This document shows positions 17,581 through 25,019 of a stretch of DNA of 64,000 nt, piece after piece. Origin of the DNA: Rothia endophytica (lineage in GTDB: Bacteria; Actinomycetota; Actinomycetes; Actinomycetales; Micrococcaceae); assembly GCF_928381505.1 (NCBI RefSeq), contig NZ_CAKMSJ010000002.1, forward strand, positions 1-64,000, in the 5' to 3' direction. How positions within the stretch are numbered: the first letter of the stretch is position 1; each line of letters starts with the position of its first letter. The position numbers and the translations under genes are program-made. Below the pieces are notes generated by a model. That model did no database searches. It was not told the DNA's origin and saw only the letters and a list, made by a program, of their open reading frames with translations.

Positions 17581-18374
17581 ACGAGAATAAGGCGCAGAAC
17601 CCCGACTACACTGACAATGACCTCGATATTCTCAACAGTGGATCGTGGGGCTTTGACAGTGAGGATGAGAGCTCAGACTCTGCTAGTGAAGCTTCACCAG
17701 CCTCGGTAAGGGAACACAACCCCTGGGATAAAGAAGCCTCAGAACTTACGGCAGAACAAGAGGTTCAAGCAGAGAACCAGCTATCCCGGGTAGAACTTCA
17801 ACCCGGCGGGATCAAGGCCGCCATTGAAGCGATTCTAGCCGTGGCAGACGTCCCCGTTTCAGCACGGGAATTTGCGGCAGCCTTGATTGTCTCCGAACGT
17901 GCTGTTGAGGCAGCCCTAGATCAGCTCTACCGCGAATACAACGGCTATGACGACGGTGAGACCGTGCACGAACCTCGAGGGTTTGAACTGCGCCGTATCG
18001 CCGGAGGGTGGCGGCTCTACGCGCGGCAGGACTTCTCGCCCTGGGTGGGACGGTTCGTGGTGGGCGCCCAGAGCTCTAAGCTCAGCAGGGCAGCGCTGGA
18101 GACCCTTGCCGTGCTTGCCTACCAGCAACCTGCCACTCGCAGCTACGTGGCGCAAGTGCGCGGAGTGAATGTGGATGCGGCAATTCGCAACCTCAAAACC
18201 CGCGGGCTGATTACCGAGACAGTGCCTGATGAAAAGGGCGTCACCCAGTACATCACCACTGACACCCTGCTGGAGAAGCTCGGGCTAGAAACCCTCGACC
18301 AGTTACCGGCGCTCGCTCCCTACCTGCCCGATGTGGACCAGGTAGCAAGCGACCCAGAACTCACCAACACCTAA
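17577..18374 (+). CDS. scpB: segregation and condensation protein B
   Basis: 265 residues. An acidic, likely disordered N-terminal 75 residues precede two winged-helix domains (GGIKAAIEAILAVADVPVSAREFAAAL and LSRAALETLAVLAYQQPATRSYVAQVRGV). ScpB dimers bind ScpA in the SMC complex. It overlaps scpA by 4 nt. The acidic N-terminal extension is longer than in Firmicutes ScpB. Confidence 0.93.
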   Translation: MNENKAQNPDYTDNDLDILNSGSWGFDSEDESSDSASEASPASVREHNPWDKEASELTAEQEVQAENQLSRVELQPGGIKAAIEAILAVADVPVSAREFAAALIVSERAVEAALDQLYREYNGYDDGETVHEPRGFELRRIAGGWRLYARQDFSPWVGRFVVGAQSSKLSRAALETLAVLAYQQPATRSYVAQVRGVNVDAAIRNLKTRGLITETVPDEKGVTQYITTDTLLEKLGLETLDQLPALAPYLPDVDQVASDPELTNT

Positions 18375-18451
18375 AGATTTACCGGCCAGCCCGGTTAGAA
18401 CACGAAACGGGCGCAGAAAGCGCCCACCCATGAAAGAAAGAGGTCATCACA

Positions 18452-19540
18452 ATGGCATATGGAAATAATTCAGGACGAAGCGGTAACACAGGCCGTGGTG
18501 GCGCAGGGCGCGGCTACGGCAAGAGCAACGAATACCGCGGCGGTGGGCGCCCTAGCGGTTCCGGCCGCGGAGGTTCCTCACGCGGCGGTTCATCCGGTGG
18601 CGGTTTCAAGAGCAACCGTGGCGCCAAGCCCGGCACTCCCGGCGGCCCCCGCAAGGCCGGTACCGGTAAGGGCCCCAAGTTCCGTTCAGGGCAGCCCTTC
18701 GCCGGTGAGATGGGCGAATTCCGCCCCAATAACCGCGCTACCAAAAACTTCGGGCCCCACCGCCCGCGCCGTCCCAAGAACGCACCGGTAGACCACTACG
18801 AGTTCTATGACCACGAGGGCGTGCGTCTTCAGAAGCTCATGGCATCAGCCGGCGTGGCTTCCCGCCGCGTCTGTGAAGAAATGATTGAAGAAGGCCGCGT
18901 GACCGTCAACGACCAGCTCGTCACCGAACTGGGCGTGCGCGTTGACCCCAACAAGGTCAGCATCCAGGTGGACGGCATGACCATCCAGACCAACGACAAG
19001 CTGGTCTACATGGTCTTCAACAAGCCCAAGGGTGTTGTATCATCCATGGAAGACCCGGATGGCCGCCCCTGCATCAGCAACTTCCTGCGCTCATCCATGA
19101 CCGAGCGCGTCTTCCACGTGGGCCGCCTTGACGTTGAAACTGAGGGCCTGCTCCTGCTAACCAACGACGGCGAGCTGGCTAACCGCCTGACCCACCCCTC
19201 CTACGAGGTGCCCAAGACCTACCTGGTGCAGGTACCCGGCCCCATGGAACCCGGTATCGGCGCTGCCATGAAGAAGGGGCTGCGCCTTGAAGACGGCGTG
19301 ACCCGCGTGGACGAGTTCAAGCTGGTTGACTCCACCCCCGGCCACGTACTGGTTGAGGTCACCATTCACTCCGGCAAGAACCGCATCATCCGCCGTATGT
19401 TTGAGCAGGTGGGCTACCCCGTCGAGAAGCTGGTCCGTGTAGAGATGGGCCCGCTACACATCGGCTCACAGAAGCAGGGCACCGTGCGTAATCTCTCCAA
19501 GGTAGAAATCGGCAAGCTGCTGGCATCGGTGGATATGTAA
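18452..19540 (+). CDS. rRNA pseudouridine synthase RluB/RsuA family with RGG tail
   Basis: 362 residues. Residues 1 to about 118 are a disordered Gly/Arg/Ser tail (GRGGAGRGYG, RGGSSRGGSSGGG). Then comes an S4 domain (VRLQKLMASAGVASRRVCEEMI) and the catalytic domain with GRLDVETEGLLLLTNDG, nucleophile Asp227. The family isomerises uridine in 23S helix 89 (RluB/RluF) or 16S U516 (RsuA). Equivalent to Rv1711. The RGG tail probably adds RNA affinity; this is inference. Stop TAA overlaps the tyrA ATG. Confidence 0.9.
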   Translation: MAYGNNSGRSGNTGRGGAGRGYGKSNEYRGGGRPSGSGRGGSSRGGSSGGGFKSNRGAKPGTPGGPRKAGTGKGPKFRSGQPFAGEMGEFRPNNRATKNFGPHRPRRPKNAPVDHYEFYDHEGVRLQKLMASAGVASRRVCEEMIEEGRVTVNDQLVTELGVRVDPNKVSIQVDGMTIQTNDKLVYMVFNKPKGVVSSMEDPDGRPCISNFLRSSMTERVFHVGRLDVETEGLLLLTNDGELANRLTHPSYEVPKTYLVQVPGPMEPGIGAAMKKGLRLEDGVTRVDEFKLVDSTPGHVLVEVTIHSGKNRIIRRMFEQVGYPVEKLVRVEMGPLHIGSQKQGTVRNLSKVEIGKLLASVDM

Positions 19541-20664
19541 TGAAGGCTTTCTCGGCTACACTGACCGGCCCCGTGCTGGTGATTGGCGCGGGGCTCTTGG
19601 GAGCATCTGCCGGGTTGGGGTTGCGTAATCTGGGCTACACGGTCTATATCAGTGATATCTCGCCGACGGTTGAGGCAGTCGCTGAAGATATCGGGGCCGG
19701 TACGTCCCTGCGAGCTGTTGCAGAAGAGTGGGACGCTGAAGCCGGCTTCGTTCTAGAACCGCAGCTTGTGGTGGTGGCAGCCCCTCCGGATGTCACCGCT
19801 GAACTGGTGATTAAGGCTCTGGAGGATTACCCGCATGCCTTTGTCATTGATCTGGCGTCGGTAAAGTCTGGAATCTTAGCTGATGTGCTGGCTTCTGGTG
19901 CTGACGCTACCCGTTACCTGGGCACTCACCCCATGGCCGGCCGCGAGAAATCTGGGCCGGTCGCGGCCCGCGGCGAACTCTTCGCAGCCCGCCCCTGGGT
20001 TCTCTGCGAGCACCCACTGGTGCGGCGGGAACTGGTCAAACTAGCCCAGCAGGTAGCCGTTGAGCTGGGCTCAACCGTAACTTTCTTGGATGCCAGTGAG
20101 CACGACCGCACCGTGGCACTGATTTCTCACGTGCCCCAGGTGATGTCCTCCCTGCTGGCTTCCCGCCTGCAGGATACCCCGCTCTATGCCCTCGGACTGG
20201 CAGGGCAGGGGCTACGCGATACCACCCGCATCGCGGCGTCCGACCCCAACCTCTGGGTGCAGATTTTGGCGGCCAACGCGCAGCCTGTGGTCGAAACTCT
20301 CTACGGAGTGCGGGAAGACCTAGAGCGTCTGATCTCAACACTTGAGGCTCCCACAGAGTCTGGGTCCAGACTTGATATTGCCCAGCTGATGAGCGAAGGC
20401 AACCACGGTGTAGCCCGCATTCCGGGTAAGCACGGCGGGGCACCGCGTGCCTTTGCCCAGCTGACCGTGCTGGTGGATGACACCCCCGGCACGCTATCTC
20501 GCCTACTGCACGAGATCGGTGAGCTTGGCGTCAACCTCGAGGATTTACGACTGGAACACTCGCCCGGTGCCCCCGTGGGCATGGCAGAAATATCTGTTAA
20601 CCCCAGTGAACACGAAAAACTAATTGATGACCTCACCGGCCGCGGCTGGAAGGTTGTCACGTAA
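19540..20664 (+). CDS. tyrA: prephenate dehydrogenase with ACT domain
   Basis: 374 residues. NAD-binding Rossmann fold (VIGAGLLGASAGLGLRNLGY), catalytic region THPMAGREKSGP, helical dimer domain, and a C-terminal ACT domain (about 300-374, VLVDDTPGTLSRLLHEIGELGVNLEDL) suggesting feedback control by tyrosine. It converts prephenate to 4-hydroxyphenylpyruvate. Overlaps the preceding gene by one base; 9 nt before cmk. Confidence 0.93.
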   Translation: MKAFSATLTGPVLVIGAGLLGASAGLGLRNLGYTVYISDISPTVEAVAEDIGAGTSLRAVAEEWDAEAGFVLEPQLVVVAAPPDVTAELVIKALEDYPHAFVIDLASVKSGILADVLASGADATRYLGTHPMAGREKSGPVAARGELFAARPWVLCEHPLVRRELVKLAQQVAVELGSTVTFLDASEHDRTVALISHVPQVMSSLLASRLQDTPLYALGLAGQGLRDTTRIAASDPNLWVQILAANAQPVVETLYGVREDLERLISTLEAPTESGSRLDIAQLMSEGNHGVARIPGKHGGAPRAFAQLTVLVDDTPGTLSRLLHEIGELGVNLEDLRLEHSPGAPVGMAEISVNPSEHEKLIDDLTGRGWKVVT

Positions 20665-20673
20665 GGTGAAACT

Positions 20674-21345
20674 ATGACTGACACACTTGTTATTGCAATC
20701 GATGGCCCCTCGGGCTCGGGCAAAAGCTCGGTATCTAAGGCAGTTGCCCGCCACTTCAATCTGGAATACCTGGACACCGGTGCTATGTACCGTGCCCTGA
20801 CCTGGTACTGCCTGGAAGACAAGGTGGACCTAGAGGACGCCGCAGCGCTAGTTGCTGCCGCTCGCACCTTCCCTTACGTGCAGGGCACCAGCCCCGATGA
20901 AGAGATCATTGAGGTGGGGGGAGTGGATGTACGAGAATCGATCCGCGAGCCTCGTATCTCTGAAGCTGTTTCATCGGTTGCTTCCAACCTAGAAGTACGC
21001 CAGATTCTGATTGACCTGCAGCGTCGCTTTATCGCCGAGGCAAAGAACGGCATGGTAGCTGAAGGGCGCGATATCACCACCGTGGTAGCCCCCGATGCGG
21101 ACGCCCGTGTGCTGCTCACCGCAAGTGAAGAGGTGCGTCTGGCTCGCCGCGGCCTTCAGCTGGGTGGTACCCAGAACAAGGATCAGCTGGCTAACCAGGT
21201 TTCAGAGCGTGACAAGAAGGATTCTAAGACCACTAGCTTCACCGAAGCAGCGCCCGGTGTCACCCTGGTGGATTCCAGCGACCTGAACTTTGAAGAAACC
21301 ATCGATGCAGTGATTGCGGCAGTTAATACTGCTTTGGGCCGCTAA
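20674..21345 (+). CDS. cmk: cytidylate kinase
   Basis: 223 residues. P-loop AIDGPSGSGKSSVSKAVA at residues 7-24, LDTGAMYRALTW and GRDITTVVAPDADARVLLTAS motifs typical of CMP kinase. It phosphorylates CMP and dCMP. Conserved neighbour of der throughout actinobacteria. Confidence 0.95.
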   Translation: MTDTLVIAIDGPSGSGKSSVSKAVARHFNLEYLDTGAMYRALTWYCLEDKVDLEDAAALVAAARTFPYVQGTSPDEEIIEVGGVDVRESIREPRISEAVSSVASNLEVRQILIDLQRRFIAEAKNGMVAEGRDITTVVAPDADARVLLTASEEVRLARRGLQLGGTQNKDQLANQVSERDKKDSKTTSFTEAAPGVTLVDSSDLNFEETIDAVIAAVNTALGR

Positions 21346-21435
21346 CGGCGAGCCCGTTCGCCCCATCGATTAGACTACACAAGAACGAAGAAGCTGCTGC
21401 GGCACGTGCCGCAGCGGGGATAGAAGGAGAGGCAC

Positions 21436-23013
21436 ATGGCAGAAGAACAAGCACCCCATGATGACTACGAAGTAAAATTTCTGGGCGGCGGTGAAGATGA
21501 TGTCTCAGAACGCCTAGCTGAGATTGATGATGAAACTGCTGACCAGCGCGCTGAAGCCCTGCTAGCAGGCCTGCAGGACTACGACCTCAACGAAGAAGAC
21601 CGCGCCATGCTGGGCACCTGGGGCTTCAACATGGATGAGGACGATGACCAGGAAGCTGACCCTGTGGTTGCGATTGTCGGTCGCCCCAACGTCGGTAAAT
21701 CCACCATCATCAACCGTATTCTGGGCCGCCGCGAAGCAGTGGTTGAAGATAAGCCCGGTGTCACCCGTGACCGCGTTTCTTACAAAGCCGAATGGTCTGG
21801 CAAGGATTTCACCCTTGTTGATACCGGTGGTTGGGAAGCCGACGCTAAGGGCATTGACGCTCAGGTTGCTGCACAGGCAGAAATCGCTGTGGCTCACGCC
21901 GATGTTGTACTGCTGGTGGTTGACGCCCTGGTCGGCATTTCGGCAACCGATGAGGCCATTGTGCGCATGCTGCGCCGCGTGGACAAGCCCATCTTGCTGA
22001 TTGCCAACAAGATTGATGACACCCACCAGGAGCCCGACGCACACGCTCTCTGGTCGCTGGGCATGGGCCAACCCTACCCGGTCTCCGGCCTGCACGGCCG
22101 CGGTCTGGCCGACCTGCTCGACGCTGTGCTAGAGGTTATGCCCGAGCACTCCCAGTACGCTGAGCCCGAAGCTCTCGGCGGCCCCCGCCGCGTCGCCCTG
22201 ATCGGTCGACCCAACGTTGGTAAGTCCTCGCTGCTGAACAAGCTGGCCGGCGAAGAGCGTGCCGTGGTCAACGAACTTGCGGGCACCACCCGTGACCCCG
22301 TGGATGAAATCGTGGAGCTGGGCGGACGCCCCTGGCGTTTCGTGGACACCGCCGGTATCCGCCGCCGCGTCCACATGGCCAAGGGCGCAGACTTCTACGC
22401 CTCGCTGCGCACCCAGACCGCCATCGAGCGCGCTGAGGTAGCCGTGGTACTGCTGGATGTTTCAGAGCCGATTTCTGAGCAGGACGTTCGCATCATCCAG
22501 ATGGGTATCGATTCAGGCCGTGCTATGGTTCTGGCCTTCAATAAGTGGGACACCCTCGATGAAGACCGCCGTGAACTGCTAGAGCGCGAAATTGACCGCG
22601 ATCTGGCCCATATCAAGTGGGCACCCCGCGTCAACATCTCGGCAAAAACCGGCTGGCACAAGGACAAGCTGGTTCCCGCGCTGGAACACTCTCTGGACAG
22701 CTGGGACTCCCGCATCCCCACCGGTCGCCTCAATGCCTTCCTGGGTGAGATCGTGGCTGCCCACCCGCACCCCCTGCGTGGCGGTAAGCAGCCCCGCATC
22801 CTCTTTGGCACCCAGGTTTCATCCCGCCCGCCCAAGTTCGTTCTCTTCACCACCGGCTTCCTGGATCCCGGCTACCGCCGCTTCATCCAGCGCCGCCTGC
22901 GTGAAACCTTCGACTTCACCGGCACTCCCATTGAAATCACCATGCGAGTGCGCGAGCGCCGCACTCTCGGTGAGCGTCAGGCTGGCAAGGGTTCTAAGGG
23001 TGGACGCCGCTAG
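21436..23013 (+). CDS. der: GTPase Der (EngA), ribosome assembly
   Basis: 525 residues with two tandem G domains, each with GRPNVGKS (first near residue 80, second near 255), DTGGW and DTAGIRR switch motifs and NKID/NKWD specificity motifs, then a KH-like C-terminal domain. An acidic N-terminal extension of about 75 residues precedes the first G domain, as in other actinobacterial Der proteins. RBS GAAGGAGAGG. Essential for 50S assembly. Closed by a terminator. Confidence 0.95.
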   Translation: MAEEQAPHDDYEVKFLGGGEDDVSERLAEIDDETADQRAEALLAGLQDYDLNEEDRAMLGTWGFNMDEDDDQEADPVVAIVGRPNVGKSTIINRILGRREAVVEDKPGVTRDRVSYKAEWSGKDFTLVDTGGWEADAKGIDAQVAAQAEIAVAHADVVLLVVDALVGISATDEAIVRMLRRVDKPILLIANKIDDTHQEPDAHALWSLGMGQPYPVSGLHGRGLADLLDAVLEVMPEHSQYAEPEALGGPRRVALIGRPNVGKSSLLNKLAGEERAVVNELAGTTRDPVDEIVELGGRPWRFVDTAGIRRRVHMAKGADFYASLRTQTAIERAEVAVVLLDVSEPISEQDVRIIQMGIDSGRAMVLAFNKWDTLDEDRRELLEREIDRDLAHIKWAPRVNISAKTGWHKDKLVPALEHSLDSWDSRIPTGRLNAFLGEIVAAHPHPLRGGKQPRILFGTQVSSRPPKFVLFTTGFLDPGYRRFIQRRLRETFDFTGTPIEITMRVRERRTLGERQAGKGSKGGRR

Positions 23014-23041
23014 GGCTGAAGACAGGAACCTTTATTAATGT

Positions 23042-23086
23042 GCCGGGGTGGGGCTCTTTATGAGCTCTACCCCGGCTTTCTTTCTT
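23042..23086 (+). terminator. terminator after der
   Basis: Arms GCCGGGGTGGGGCTC (23042-23056) and GAGCTCTACCCCGGC (23062-23076), followed by TTTCTTTCTT. Confidence 0.88.
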
Positions 23087-23166
23087 GGAGAATAATTCAC
23101 TGCTTAGGCAGGTTTAGGTGTGATGGAGAACGCGTCGTAAAACTCCTAAAAAGGGCCTCGCAGAAT

Positions 23167-23196
23167 TTGGCACAGTCAGAAAAAACTGTGTATAGT
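23167..23196 (+). promoter_or_regulatory. tRNA-Pro promoter
   Basis: TTGGCA (23167-23172) and TATAGT (23191-23196) with 18-bp spacing, 44 nt before the tRNA. Good match to a housekeeping sigma promoter. Confidence 0.7.
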
Positions 23197-23239
23197 AATA
23201 CGAGTGCTCAGGGAAGCCGCAAGGCTTAACAGAGACAAT

Positions 23240-23313
<74 letters not shown>

Positions 23314-23319
23314 CAGACA

Positions 23320-23361
23320 AAGCCCCTCTCGCTAGGATAAACTAGTGAGAGGGGCTTTTTT
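23320..23361 (+). terminator. terminator after tRNA-Pro
   Basis: AAGCCCCTCTC-g-CTAG pairs with CTAG-t-GAGAGGGGCTT (23320-23357), followed by TTTT. Confidence 0.9.
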
Positions 23362-23452
23362 GCACCCCATTTGTAAACAAACGGTTTAGCTACAATTACA
23401 GGGCTAGGTTGGCTACATATGCCGATACCTAGTCTTTTTCAGGGGGACTCCA

Positions 23453-24286
23453 ATGAAATCTTCAGTACTCGCGCTGAAGCCCGTTTATGTTGATACCTTC
23501 CGTAACGGTATAAACACTAAAGTATGGAATGTGTGGGGAGCTCAACACGATGATTACGTTAAATATGACCGTGGTGTAATCCGCGGAAAGCAGGTTTCCG
23601 TTCGCAATAACGAGCTGGTGGTGGCCATGAGTAAGCGCTCTAGCCCTCGTACCTTTAGTGGGGATACAACGCAGCGCTGGTGGGATACTGGCTGGATTTC
23701 TACTAAGCCAGCCTACGGTTTCACCTACGGCGCCTATGAGGTGGAGGCAATCCTTCCTGCAGCGGCTAACATCAGTGGCGGTGTATGGAGCGGTATTTGG
23801 TCACGCCCTTTTTCTGGTGCTTCAGGCGGTGAGATTGATCCCGCTGAAGCCTTTGGACATATTGGCGACCAGGCCCGCGAATCTCGTGCTGAAGGGTTCA
23901 CATCAAGTATTCACTTCACGCAAAACCGCGCTCTAGCAAAGTCTAACCTTCAGTACAAACACTCCGGTAAGCACAGCCCTAAAACTGATACACCTCTGAG
24001 CACCCACTTCCACACCTACGGCATGTTCAAGAGCGACCAGGAAATCATCATTTATCTGGATCGCAAAGAAATTCATCGCATCACTCGTGCTGATAGGCCC
24101 AAAGCGTGGGGAGCTGCTTACCCGGCTCGTACCCCCTTTGATCTACGAATCTGCCTGCAGGCAGGTGGAAACTGGGGAGGCTATCCTACGTCTCGCACAG
24201 CACAACGTAGCGAATTAAGGGTACGAAAGGTGACCATGTGGAACTTTGAAACCACTCCGCTGGCAGGAGTTGCCTACCGCGGCTAG
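23453..24286 (+). CDS. GH16-like glycoside hydrolase domain protein, no signal peptide
   Basis: 277 residues. The fold signature of family 16 is clear: YGAYEVEAILPAAANISGG, the catalytic motif GEIDPAEAFG (Glu127, Asp129, Glu132; family pattern E-x-D-x-x-E), and FHTYGMFKSDQEIIIYLDRKEIH. Such enzymes cut beta-glucans or galactans outside the cell, but the N-terminus MKSSVLALKPVYVD has no signal peptide or Tat motif. The start is well fixed by GGGGGA 7 nt ahead. Either the signal region has been lost or the protein acts inside or leaves by another route. It stands alone after tRNA-Pro, a common integration site. The substrate cannot be told. Confidence 0.75.
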   Translation: MKSSVLALKPVYVDTFRNGINTKVWNVWGAQHDDYVKYDRGVIRGKQVSVRNNELVVAMSKRSSPRTFSGDTTQRWWDTGWISTKPAYGFTYGAYEVEAILPAAANISGGVWSGIWSRPFSGASGGEIDPAEAFGHIGDQARESRAEGFTSSIHFTQNRALAKSNLQYKHSGKHSPKTDTPLSTHFHTYGMFKSDQEIIIYLDRKEIHRITRADRPKAWGAAYPARTPFDLRICLQAGGNWGGYPTSRTAQRSELRVRKVTMWNFETTPLAGVAYRG

Positions 24287-24296
24287 CCGATCTACT

Positions 24297-24387
24297 GTGG
24301 CCGGATCACACGGTGAAGAAGAACTGTTGATAACTAGGTAAGACTAGTCATCAACCTGTCTTCTTTTCACCGTTGATCTGCGGCCAC
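24297..24387. repeat. 91-nt nested palindrome
   Basis: A long imperfect inverted repeat with five successive paired blocks: GTGGCCG/CGGCCAC (outer ends), GATCA/TGATC, ACGGTGAAGAAGA against TCTTCTTTTCACCGT (2-nt bulge), GTTGAT/ATCAAC and ACTAG/CTAGT at the tip with a 6-nt loop. It starts 11 nt after the GH16-like stop. It may terminate that gene, but its size suggests a structured element or a small inverted-repeat mobile remnant. Confidence 0.85.
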
Positions 24388-24476
24388 CAGTAAACCAACC
24401 GGCAGGGGTAGTGTCGCTTCATCCACAGAGGGGCGATACTGCCCCTGTCTACATGGGCCATGGCTAACCTGCTGTC

Positions 24477-24941
24477 ATGACTAAGTTCAAAGATATTTCA
24501 GACAACGTTCTTGATTACACAGACCTTCTTGAGGAACTGGGCGGCAGGTATCCCTTTGAATCTAGATTGGGGCGGGGCGTTTATCAACGCTTGACGCGGG
24601 GCAAATACATGCGCACCCGTTATTGGGCTCAACTCACCGAAGAAGAGCAATATCTGGCGCGTATCATCGGGCTAGCTGACACACTTCCGGGAGCAATTTT
24701 TTCTCACCAAACAGCTGCTCTTATTCACGGTTTGCCCACGAGCGGCGTCCCTGAGTATGTGCACCTTTATGTCCCACACAGAGTGCGGTCCCAGGGGCTA
24801 AAAATCCATCACGGGAGGCTTCATATGCCTACCGAAACCACTGTATTTTTGCCCGGCATTAGAGTCACTAGCCTAGAGCGCACACTTGAAGATTTGGCTT
24901 TGGCCCACGATAAAAAGCCCGGCATCTGGGTCAAACTCTGA
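24477..24941 (+). pseudogene. truncated AbiEi-antitoxin-like / DUF559-type protein
   Basis: 154 residues. The sequence looks like the N-terminal half of the actinobacterial proteins that join an AbiEi-like winged-helix part to a DUF559 (Vsr-like) nuclease domain: ARIIGLADTLPGAIFSHQTAALIHGLP and the LPGIRVTSLERTLEDLALAH block are the usual hinge. Full members are about 280-320 residues; here the frame stops right after the block and the following 25 nt lead into a terminator, so the nuclease half is missing. Probably a remnant, although a short stable protein is possible. Confidence 0.6.
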
Positions 24942-24966
24942 CCTTGATGTGGTGGACCAGGCACAA

Positions 24967-25002
24967 CTAAGGGGGCAGACCCCAATAGGTCTGCCCCCTT
25001 AG
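24967..25002. terminator. convergent terminator
   Basis: Perfect 15-bp stem CTAAGGGGGCAGACC (24967-24981) / GGTCTGCCCCCTTAG (24988-25002) with a 6-nt loop, between the truncated + strand gene and the nuclease gene on the minus strand. Confidence 0.8.
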
Positions 25003-25019
25003 CACTAGGTTAATTTACA

